From the NCBI GenBank assembly GCA_900552095.1, contig URYM01000028.1, positions 1 to 12,808 on the forward strand: a stretch of DNA of 12,808 bases, in the 5' to 3' direction. The stretch is from an uncultured Blautia sp. (GTDB taxonomy: Bacteria; Bacillota; Clostridia; Lachnospirales; Lachnospiraceae). The position numbers and the translations under genes were made by a program. Shown here one piece after another: positions 7,296-12,508 of the stretch. Position 1 is the first letter of the stretch. Each line of letters starts with the position of its first letter. Under the pieces are notes generated by a model. That model made no database searches. It was given only the letters and a program-made list of their open reading frames with translations, and had not been told where the DNA came from.

Positions 7296-7315
7296 TGACG
7301 GCAAAAGCTACAAAA
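7296..7315 (+). repeat. 20-bp motif upstream of the hydrolase gene, shared with glgC
   Basis: This is the second copy of TGACGGCAAAAGYTAYAAAA, 18 of 20 identical to 2936-2955. It begins 19 bp after the rsmF stop and lies immediately upstream of the WalR-like box. No further copy was found in the window. Confidence 0.35.
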
Positions 7316-7327
7316 ATACGACGAAAT

Positions 7328-7344
7328 ATTACAACATTATTACA
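7328..7344 (-). promoter_or_regulatory. WalR (YycF/VicR) box upstream of the peptidoglycan hydrolase
   Basis: The plus strand holds ATTACA, 5 nt, ATTACA (7328-7333 and 7339-7344). The minus strand therefore reads TGTAAT-N5-TGTAAT, an exact fit to the WalR consensus TGTWAH-N5-TGTWAH. The box ends 17 bp before the -35. WalR is known to control cell-wall hydrolase genes in Firmicutes, which suits the gene that follows. The box is reversed relative to transcription, so its effect (activation or repression) is uncertain. Confidence 0.65.
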
Positions 7345-7361
7345 ATAAATTAAAAAATGCT

Positions 7362-7390
7362 TTGCTTTCTATGAAGGGGTATGGTATAAT
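7362..7390 (+). promoter_or_regulatory. Promoter of the coiled-coil lysozyme gene
   Basis: TTGCTT (7362-7367), a 17-nt spacer and a perfect TATAAT (7385-7390). The weak -35 next to a WalR box fits activator dependence. The start point would be near 7397 and the leader about 29 nt. Confidence 0.7.
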
Positions 7391-7425
7391 AGCGTTACAC
7401 GGAATAATTTTATGAGGTGCAACGT

Positions 7426-8751
7426 ATGAAAAAGAAGAGAATACTGAGCCTCGGGCTGGCAGCTGTCCTCTTCGTCGGAAGCGCAGTTCCCGGAATGGCG
7501 GAAACTACCCGGGAAAAACTGGAAAAGGCGCAGTCTCAGCAGGCTGAGAAGAAAACTCAGCTGGAAGATACTCAGAATCAGATCAGCGATCTGGAGAACC
7601 AGAAAGGAGAATCTGAGAAAAAGCTGGAAGAGCTGAATGAGGAGCTGGGAACCCTGCAGGAGGAGTTAGAAGATCTGCAGGAGCAGGCGGATGAGAAGCA
7701 GCAGGATCTGGAGGTAATCCAGAAGGATCTGGAAGTAGCTCAGGCACAGGAAGAAGAGCAGTATGAGGCGATGAAGAAGCGCATTCGCTATATTTATGAG
7801 AATGCCAACACCAGTTACCTCAGTATATTGCTGGAAGCAGAAAATTTTTCGGAGTTCCTGAACCGTGCGGATAATATTGCACAGCTTTCCCAGTATGACA
7901 GGGATCTTCTGGAAGAGTATAATGAAGCAAAAGAAGAGGTAGCCGATCAGGAGGAGCGTCTTCAGGAAGAGAAAGACGCCATCGAGGAGCTGAAAGAAGA
8001 GCGCGAAGCTAAAGAGGCGGAAGTGCAGCAGCTGATCGACACAACATATGATCAGATAGAAACTTATGCGGCGGACATCGCATCCGGCGAATCCAGTGCA
8101 GCTAGTCTGCTGGAGGAGATTAACAGCCAGCAGTATCAGATCAATGCACTGCTGAGTCAGGCATTGGAGGAAGAGGATGCTGCTTACCGCGCAGAGCAGG
8201 CCAGACTGGCAGCGGAGGAAGCTGAGAAGAAGGCACAGCAGGCTCAGCAGCAGGCGCAGCAGAATGCAGGGAGCAATTCTTCTGCAAACGGACAGCAGGC
8301 CGGTTCGGGAAATACCAGTACCGGAAGCGGAAATGCTCAGGTAACGGAGAGTGACAATGCCTCCATTATCTGGAATTTCCTGATTGCCAATGGTTTTACA
8401 CAATATCAGGCGGCCGGGATCCTTGGAAACTGGTGGGTGGAATCTCATCTGAATCCTGCGGCGGTAGAACCGAATGGGATTGGTCATGGTCTGGGTCAGT
8501 GGTCCTTCGTGAGATGGACAAACCTTTCCAATTATGCGGCTCAGAAGGGACAGCCCTGGTCCAGCCTGAATCTGCAGCTGGAGTTCTTTATCTATGAGTG
8601 GTATCAGTATTACTCAAAGACCTTTACGGGAAATGAATCCAGTGCCTCAGAGGCAGCGAGAGCTTTTTACCGGAAGTGGGAAGGGTGCTCGATTGACAGC
8701 ACGAAGCGTGAGCGGAAGGCCGAAGAGTTTTATCAGAGATTTGCAGGTTAA
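7426..8751 (+). CDS. Secreted coiled-coil peptidoglycan hydrolase (PcsB/CwlO-like N-terminus, phage-tail lysozyme C-terminus)
   Basis: Start chosen at ATG 7426, with GAGGTG (7414-7419) six nt upstream; a GTG at 7417 in the same frame would overlap that ribosome site. The 441-aa product has a clear signal peptide (MKKKR, hydrophobic LGLAAVLFVGSAV, cleavage likely after GMA at 25). A long Glu/Gln/Lys-rich coiled coil runs from about 27 to 235, with a central YIYENANTSYLSILLEAENFSEF segment like that in PcsB and CwlO. A Gln/Ala then Ser/Gly/Asn linker (about 255-305) leads to the catalytic domain at about 311-441. That domain (GILGNWWVES, then GIGHGLGQWS) matches the phage-tail lysozyme family, with Glu 339 the likely catalytic acid. 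CwlO and PcsB instead carry NlpC/P60 or CHAP domains. By analogy it may be controlled by FtsEX through the coiled coil; this is inference. A terminator follows. Confidence 0.88.
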   Translation: MKKKRILSLGLAAVLFVGSAVPGMAETTREKLEKAQSQQAEKKTQLEDTQNQISDLENQKGESEKKLEELNEELGTLQEELEDLQEQADEKQQDLEVIQKDLEVAQAQEEEQYEAMKKRIRYIYENANTSYLSILLEAENFSEFLNRADNIAQLSQYDRDLLEEYNEAKEEVADQEERLQEEKDAIEELKEEREAKEAEVQQLIDTTYDQIETYAADIASGESSAASLLEEINSQQYQINALLSQALEEEDAAYRAEQARLAAEEAEKKAQQAQQQAQQNAGSNSSANGQQAGSGNTSTGSGNAQVTESDNASIIWNFLIANGFTQYQAAGILGNWWVESHLNPAAVEPNGIGHGLGQWSFVRWTNLSNYAAQKGQPWSSLNLQLEFFIYEWYQYYSKTFTGNESSASEAARAFYRKWEGCSIDSTKRERKAEEFYQRFAG

Positions 8752-8812
8752 TGATGAAAGATCCTGCAGAGAAAGCAAGTACATAACCGGAAATAATTTG
8801 TATTTTAAAAGG

Positions 8813-8852
8813 ACAGCCTGCAGTCGGAAAGATCTGACTGCGGGCTGTTTTT
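8813..8852 (+). terminator. Intrinsic terminator of the hydrolase gene
   Basis: Arms ACAGCCTGCAGTC (8813-8825) and GACTGCGGGCTGT (8836-8848) pair over 13 positions with one U-G, closing a 10-nt loop, followed by TTTTT (8848-8852). It lies 61 bp after the stop codon. Confidence 0.88.
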
Positions 8853-8934
8853 AACGTTCAGTGGAAGATTTTTCTATGCGGAGGGACAGGGGTGGTAAAA
8901 TAGGAAGAAAAAATAAAAAAGTTAAAAAAACCTG

Positions 8935-8963
8935 TTGACTTTTTGCCTTCTATTCGATATAAT
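8935..8963 (+). promoter_or_regulatory. Strong promoter of tRNA-Pro
   Basis: TTGACT (8935-8940), 17 nt, TATAAT (8958-8963): close to full sigma-A consensus, as usual for stable RNA genes. The pre-tRNA leader may form a small hairpin, ACAGG (8975-8979) with CCTGT (8985-8989). Confidence 0.85.
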
Positions 8964-8997
8964 ATAATTCGCTGACAGGGAAAACCTGTGGAAGCAT

Positions 8998-9071
8998 CGA
9001 AGCGTGGCTCAGTTTGGTAGAGCGCTGCGTTCGGGACGCAGAGGTCGTGGGTTCGAATCCCGTCGCTTCGA
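8998..9071 (+). tRNA. tRNA-Pro (anticodon CGG)
   Basis: The 74-nt cloverleaf is complete. The acceptor stem is CGAAGCG (8998-9004) with CGCTTCG (9064-9070) and discriminator A at 9071. The anticodon stem CTGCG/CGCAG encloses the loop TTCGGGA, so the anticodon is CGG and reads CCG proline codons. The T loop is TTCGAAT. The 3' CCA is not encoded and must be added enzymatically. The gene stands alone with its own promoter and terminator. Confidence 0.96.
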
Positions 9072-9086
9072 CTCCTTGGCAGGGGC

Positions 9087-9118
9087 GCCGGAATCTTTTT
9101 TAAAGATTCCGGCTTTTT
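9087..9118 (+). terminator. Terminator of tRNA-Pro
   Basis: GCCGGAATCTTT (9087-9098) and AAAGATTCCGGC (9102-9113) form a perfect 12-bp stem with a 3-nt loop in the DNA (probably a slightly larger loop in RNA), followed by TTTTT (9114-9118). It starts 16 bp after the tRNA. Confidence 0.92.
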
Positions 9119-9140
9119 ATTTTTTGGAAAGGACCTCCAG

Positions 9141-9169
9141 TTGACGGTGGGATTGATTTAGGCTACAAT
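9141..9169 (+). promoter_or_regulatory. Predicted rpiB promoter
   Basis: TTGACG (9141-9146), 17 nt, TACAAT (9164-9169). The start point would be near 9176. This places an upstream in-frame ATG at 9168 before the transcript start and supports translation from 9204. Confidence 0.75.
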
Positions 9170-9203
9170 GGAGGCAGTTAAATTTCAGAGGAGGTACGCA
9201 GAA

Positions 9204-9650
9204 ATGAAAGTGGGTTTTGGCAATGATCATGCATCTGTGGATATGAAGATGGAAGTTATGGAATACGTAAAGGAACTGGGCCATGAGGTGGTAAATTATG
9301 GAACAGATGAGAAGGTAAGCTGTGATTATCCCATTTATGGGGAAAAGGTGGCTAATGCGGTTGCAGCAGGAGAGGTGGACTGTGGTATTCTGATCTGCGG
9401 TACCGGGATCGGGATTTCCCTGGCGGCAAACAAAGTAAAGGGAATCCGGGCTGCTGTCTGCAGTGAGCCCTATTCGGCAAAGCTTTCCAAACAGCATAAT
9501 AACAGCAATATTCTGGCTTTTGGCTCCAGAGTGATCGGGCCGGAACTGGCGAAGATGATCGTGAAAACCTGGCTGGAAGCCGAGTTTGAGGGCGGCCGCC
9601 ATCAGCGAAGGGTAGATATGATTATGGATATTGAGAAAAGAAATCGGTAA
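9204..9650 (+). CDS. rpiB: Ribose-5-phosphate isomerase B (RpiB)
   Basis: The 148-aa protein interconverts ribose-5-phosphate and ribulose-5-phosphate in the cytosolic pentose phosphate pathway. It carries the RpiB/LacAB signature: GNDHAS at 6-11, GILICGTGIGISLAANK with active-site Cys 65, CSEPYSAKLSKQHNN with the catalytic-region His at 98, and ILAFGSRVIG. It closely resembles Escherichia coli RpiB in motif order and length. The start at 9204 is chosen over 9168 because GAGGAGGT (9188-9195) lies 8 nt upstream, the family N-terminus MKVGFGNDHA begins there, and 9168 overlaps the -10. It is monocistronic, between the tRNA terminator and a convergent terminator. An allose- or galactose-6-phosphate isomerase is possible but less likely. 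Confidence 0.93.
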   Translation: MKVGFGNDHASVDMKMEVMEYVKELGHEVVNYGTDEKVSCDYPIYGEKVANAVAAGEVDCGILICGTGIGISLAANKVKGIRAAVCSEPYSAKLSKQHNNSNILAFGSRVIGPELAKMIVKTWLEAEFEGGRHQRRVDMIMDIEKRNR

Positions 9651-9670
9651 ATATCGCACAGTGTATACAG

Positions 9671-9745
9671 AAAAACAGATGAAGCTTTTCCTGACTTTTC
9701 CGGGCGGATACGTCCGAAGAGCCCATGGAAGCTTCATCTGTTTTT
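9671..9745. terminator. Bidirectional terminator between rpiB and the thiol-redox operon
   Basis: AAAAACAGATGAAGCTT (9671-9687) and AAGCTTCATCTGTTTTT (9729-9745) are a perfect 17-bp inverted repeat whose A and T tracts give a U-run on both strands. It lies 21 bp after the rpiB stop and 4 bp after the end of the convergent tlpA-like gene. The 41-nt loop has its own stem: GGGC (9702-9705) with GCCC (9721-9724), or CGGA with TCCG. Confidence 0.85.
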
Positions 9746-9749
9746 GTGT

Positions 9750-10379
9750 TTAGAGCATTTCGCCTTCCGGAAGGGCGATCAGCCGATCCAGGAGCTGGAA
9801 GAGGAGATCTTGATCGGGGACGGCGCCGGAGATCTTGCCCACAAAATCCCCATTTTTGTCAAAAAAGAGAGTCTGGGGGAAAGAATAGACGCCAAAGGTC
9901 AGGATGGCATTCTGCTCATGGTCCAGATAGAGCGGGAAGGTATAGCCCGCTTCTGTGATCATGTCAATGGCGTCCTGAGCAGTATTCCTGGAGTCTGGCA
10001 CATCCAGCATGACCACATTCAGCTGATCCTTATAGGTGTCATGAGCCGCCTGGAAATAGGGCATTTCATCCTTGCAGTAAGGGCACCAGGGAGTCCAGAA
10101 GTTGACTACGGTAGGTTTTCCCTGGAAGCTGGAAAAGGAAAGTTCTTCACCGGAGGCATCGGACAGGATAAAGTCAGGAACCGGAATGGGAGTCACAGAA
10201 GGGGCTGCTGCGTCCTGTCCTTCTGTGTCTGTCCCTTCTGCCGTATCCTGTGTAGTTTCGTCCGGGGAAGAGGAATCCCTGCTGTAGGAGCGGCTCAGGC
10301 GCTGGTAGGCAAATGCGGCGCCTGCCAGCACAAGCGCAAAGAGGAACAGAAGAATTATGGTTTTTGTCTTTTTACTCAT
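9750..10379 (-). CDS. TlpA/ResA-like membrane-anchored thiol-disulfide oxidoreductase
   Basis: The 209-aa protein has one N-terminal membrane segment (about 7-25) after a basic start, so the rest should lie outside the membrane. An acidic Ser/Thr-rich linker (about 30-65) leads to a thioredoxin-fold domain of the TlpA/ResA type: VPDFILSDASGEELSFSSF, then FWTPWCPYCKDEMP with redox Cys 99 and Cys 102, and the cis-Pro at 168 in SFPQT. The signal segment lacks a Cys lipobox and looks like an uncleaved anchor or a signal peptide. It is the last gene of the redox operon and overlaps the reductase gene by 8 bp, which suggests translational coupling. The likely role is to pass electrons from CcdA to extracytoplasmic disulfides; the client is unknown. 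No cytochrome c maturation genes are in the window. Confidence 0.92.
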   Translation of the reverse strand: MSKKTKTIILLFLFALVLAGAAFAYQRLSRSYSRDSSSPDETTQDTAEGTDTEGQDAAAPSVTPIPVPDFILSDASGEELSFSSFQGKPTVVNFWTPWCPYCKDEMPYFQAAHDTYKDQLNVVMLDVPDSRNTAQDAIDMITEAGYTFPLYLDHEQNAILTFGVYSFPQTLFFDKNGDFVGKISGAVPDQDLLFQLLDRLIALPEGEML

Positions 10380-11247
10380 GGGAGATCACCTCCCCGCTTC
10401 TCAGATAACGGATGGCAGTCAGGCCGGCTCTGGCGCCTTCGCCTACAGCAACAGAGATCTGCAGAACGCCTCCGATACAGTCTCCGGCAGCCAGACAGCC
10501 GGGGAGGTTGGTCTGCATAAATTCATCTACCAGGATTTTATCTTTTTCCAGCAGAATTCCCAGCTTTTTGGCCAGATCACTTCCGCGGGCAGTTCCCAGA
10601 GCCACGAAGAGGCCGGAGACGGGGAGGCTGCTTCCGTCAGAGAAAATTACTTTTTCCAGCGCGGGGGTTCCCAGAAGGGAACGGATCGGCCGGGTATCGG
10701 CGCTGATGCCTTCCGGGAGTTCCACCAGAAGATCAGAATCATTGGTGAGCAGAGTGACACTGTTCACCAGAGGAAGGAGTTCGAGCGCTTCATGAATGGC
10801 ATAGGGACCATTTCCGAGAACAGCCACATCTTTGCCGCGATAGAAAAAGGCATCGCAGACAGCACAGTAGCTGACACCCTTTCCCTCCAGTTCCCTGATA
10901 CCTGGGATGGAGGGGCGTTTTCGGGGGGAACCGGTGGCCAGAAGGATCAGGCGGCTTTTGAGCGTCTGGTTTACGGTAGTCACTTCATATGTTCCATTCC
11001 AGGAAATGCCGGTAACTTCCTCCGTGAGAAAACGGGCGCCCAGGGCGCGGGCCTGCTCTTTTCCGTTTTCCACCAGAGTATTGCCGTCGAGAGGGGCAGG
11101 AAGTCCGAAATAATTTTCAATTTTTTCTGCTTTTGTCAGTGCGCCGTTATCTTTTCCGATGATTGTTACGGAAAAGCCGGCCCGCAGGATATAAAGGGCG
11201 GCAGACAGTCCGGCCGGACCGCAGCCGATGATAATTGCATCTTGCAC
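10372..11247 (-). CDS. Thioredoxin reductase-like flavoprotein, probably not NADPH-dependent (FFTR-like)
   Basis: The 291-aa flavoprotein has an FAD-binding GCGPAGLSAA (8-17), ATGSPRKRP, the redox-active CAVCD (Cys 128 and 131) and the second FAD motif LAAGDCIGG (252-260), all at thioredoxin reductase positions. The NADPH-binding parts do not match: the usual GGGxSAxEEA is GNGPYAIHEA (145-154), and the HRRxxxRA phosphate-binding motif is replaced by LLTNDSDLLV (167-175). The same kind of loss marks the clostridial ferredoxin-linked flavin thioredoxin reductases, so ferredoxin is the likelier donor; this is inference. The start is GTG at 11247 with AAGGAGG 9 nt upstream; no in-frame ATG is near. 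It sits between ccdA and the TlpA-like gene, two genes downstream of trxA, its probable partner. Confidence 0.88.
   Translation of the reverse strand: MQDAIIIGCGPAGLSAALYILRAGFSVTIIGKDNGALTKAEKIENYFGLPAPLDGNTLVENGKEQARALGARFLTEEVTGISWNGTYEVTTVNQTLKSRLILLATGSPRKRPSIPGIRELEGKGVSYCAVCDAFFYRGKDVAVLGNGPYAIHEALELLPLVNSVTLLTNDSDLLVELPEGISADTRPIRSLLGTPALEKVIFSDGSSLPVSGLFVALGTARGSDLAKKLGILLEKDKILVDEFMQTNLPGCLAAGDCIGGVLQISVAVGEGARAGLTAIRYLRSGEVISHE
10380..10394 (-). promoter_or_regulatory. Hairpin that covers the ribosome site of the TlpA-like gene
   Basis: On the minus strand GGGAG (10394-10390), GTGAT, CTCCC (10384-10380) can form a 5-bp hairpin ending at the base before the ATG (10379-10377). The Shine-Dalgarno GGAGG lies in it. 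The whole element is inside the end of the reductase gene, so ribosomes finishing that gene would open it. This suits coupled translation. It is a short stem, so the effect may be modest. Confidence 0.45.
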
Positions 11248-11273
11248 AGAGAAATACCTCCTTCGGGTGAAAA

Positions 11274-11942
11274 TTAGCTGAGCAGGGTGAGAAATCTGCC
11301 CAGAAGCCCGGTCATCATCAGGATTCCGATCAGAATCAGAAAAATGCCGGAGACCAGGTGGATGATCCGGTAATGGCGCTTCACGGCGGCAAAAGCACCC
11401 TGCAGAGAATCCAGCAGGAAAGCGCTGATCAGGAAGGGAAGGCCAAGCCCGACAGAATAGGCGAGAAGAAGCAGCAGTCCCTTTGCGGTGGATCCCTGCT
11501 GAGAAGCCAGCAGAAGGGCAGATCCTAAAAATGCACCGATGCAGGGAGTCCAGCTGACAGAGAAGACAACGCCAAAGAGCCAGGAGGACCAGGCTGTATG
11601 TTCTTTTTCCTGAGTCTGCGGGCGCATTCCGGAGAATCCGGGAAGTTTTAGTACCCCCATGTAGTTAAGCCCAAGAATGAGGATAAAAATACCGCAGACC
11701 AGATTCAGGCCGGTCTGATATTTTCTCAGAAGGCCGCCTAATGTTCCGGCAAAGAGGCCCAGACACAGAAAGACGGTGGTAAAGCCTAACACAAAAAAGG
11801 CTGAATTTTTAATCAGCCTGTGATGACTGTCCTCCTCCTTCATGCTTCCCGCCAGGAAACTGAAATAGATGGGAAGCATGGGGAGCAGGCAGGGGGAGAT
11901 AAAAGAAATAAATCCCTCTAAAAACGTGATAAGATACTGCAT
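11274..11942 (-). CDS. ccdA: CcdA/DsbD-type transmembrane thiol electron transporter
   Basis: The 222-aa protein is almost wholly hydrophobic, with about six predicted membrane helices, the usual size for CcdA. The paired conserved cysteines are at SPCLLPMLP (Cys 18) and SWTPCIGAFLG (Cys 134), in the first and fourth helices as in CcdA and the core of DsbD. The protein takes electrons from cytosolic thioredoxin and hands them to thioredoxin-fold proteins outside. It starts 14 bp after trxA with GAGGTAAT just before the ATG, and is followed by the reductase gene after 26 bp. This order puts the electron donor, carrier and acceptor in one transcript. Use in cytochrome c maturation is unlikely on the present context, which shows no other ccm or res gene. 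Confidence 0.92.
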   Translation of the reverse strand: MQYLITFLEGFISFISPCLLPMLPIYFSFLAGSMKEEDSHHRLIKNSAFFVLGFTTVFLCLGLFAGTLGGLLRKYQTGLNLVCGIFILILGLNYMGVLKLPGFSGMRPQTQEKEHTAWSSWLFGVVFSVSWTPCIGAFLGSALLLASQQGSTAKGLLLLLAYSVGLGLPFLISAFLLDSLQGAFAAVKRHYRIIHLVSGIFLILIGILMMTGLLGRFLTLLS

Positions 11943-11956
11943 AGATTACCTCGTGT

Positions 11957-12262
11957 TTACTGCACCATTTTCAGGATTGTACTTTTGGACTGTACGCCTA
12001 CGGAGGATCCGATCTGTTTGCCGTCTCTCAAGGCAACCAGGGTGGGGATGCTCATAACCTGGAAGGACTGTGCCAGTTCCTGCTCTTCATCTACATTGAT
12101 CTTGCATACCTTTATTTCCGGATGCTCGCTGGCGATTTCTTCAATGATCGGAGAAAGCATGCGGCAGGGACCGCACCAGTCTGCGTAGAAGTCAAGGAGT
12201 ACAGTTTTGTCAGACTGCAGAACCTCCTGATCGAAATTTGCCTTTGTAAGTTTCATAGCCAT
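11957..12262 (-). CDS. trxA: Thioredoxin TrxA
   Basis: The 101-aa cytosolic protein is a classical thioredoxin with DFYADWCGPCRMLSP (active-site Cys 30 and 33), INVDEE and the cis-Pro in SIPTLV (Pro 73). It reduces protein disulfides and here probably feeds CcdA. The start at 12262 is chosen because AGGAG (12274-12270) is 7 nt upstream; a second ATG two codons on is also possible. It is first in the four-gene operon, so it should be the most directly expressed member from the promoter at 12389-12417. The C-terminal glycine segment common in longer thioredoxins is reduced (VGVQSKSTILKMVQ), which is normal for small clostridial members. Confidence 0.96.
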   Translation of the reverse strand: MAMKLTKANFDQEVLQSDKTVLLDFYADWCGPCRMLSPIIEEIASEHPEIKVCKINVDEEQELAQSFQVMSIPTLVALRDGKQIGSSVGVQSKSTILKMVQ

Positions 12263-12382
12263 AAAAATTCTCCTTTCTGTTTTATCAGAATTTTGTTTTC
12301 TTTCTTAGTATGCCTGAATCATACCGGTTTCAACAGAAAAAGTCTGTAACTTTGTCACACAGCTCCGGTGTGGTGCCAGGCT
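12263..12382 (-). promoter_or_regulatory. Long 5' leader of the thiol-redox operon with possible branched fold
   Basis: The predicted start point near 12382 leaves about 120 nt before trxA. In the minus-strand RNA, GCCTG (12381-12377) can pair with CAGGC (12316-12312). That stem encloses two hairpins: CACAC/GTGTG (12372-12368 with 12360-12356) and ACAGA/TCTGT (12347-12343 with 12337-12333). A last hairpin, TTCTG/CAGAA (12290-12286 with 12279-12275), touches the ribosome site. No known riboswitch class was recognised and the stems are short. Confidence 0.35.
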
Positions 12383-12388
12383 GAGGCC

Positions 12389-12417
12389 ATTATACCAGAA
12401 GAGATTCTGTAAATCAA
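12389..12417 (-). promoter_or_regulatory. Promoter of the trxA-ccdA-reductase-tlpA operon
   Basis: On the minus strand TTGATT (12417-12412), 17 nt, TATAAT (12394-12389). This is a strong sigma-A type promoter and the only good one found for the four genes. Confidence 0.75.
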
Positions 12418-12467
12418 CTGGCATGGTTGAAAAATAAGAAACTGGATATTTTATTCATGCCATTTTG

Positions 12468-12476
12468 TGATATGAT
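12468..12476 (+). promoter_or_regulatory. Extended -10 promoter for the ECF S-component gene
   Basis: TG-A-TATGAT (12468-12476) is an extended -10 element. No good -35 is seen 16-18 nt upstream. The leader to the ATG would be about 26 nt, too short for a riboswitch between this start and the gene. Confidence 0.4.
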
Positions 12477-12508
12477 GTAGCAAATAACAGGGAAGAGGAG
12501 GAAACAGG

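Noticed and set aside
7417..7425. GTG at 7417 as the start of the hydrolase gene
   Set aside because: It lies within the GAGGTG ribosome site used by the ATG at 7426, and the signal peptide begins naturally at MKKKR.
7666..8487. 273-codon minus-strand open frame opposite the coiled-coil gene
   Set aside because: It is antisense to a gene rich in Glu/Gln/Leu codons, whose complement is stop-poor and gives a Leu/Phe/Ile-rich product. It lacks a ribosome site and family resemblance.
9168..9203. Upstream ATG at 9168 as the rpiB start
   Set aside because: It overlaps the predicted -10, has no ribosome site and adds 12 residues not seen at the family N-terminus.
10357..11277. 306-codon plus-strand open frame opposite the reductase gene
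   Set aside because: It is a shadow of the flavoprotein gene; the minus strand has the FAD and CxxC motifs and proper ribosome sites.
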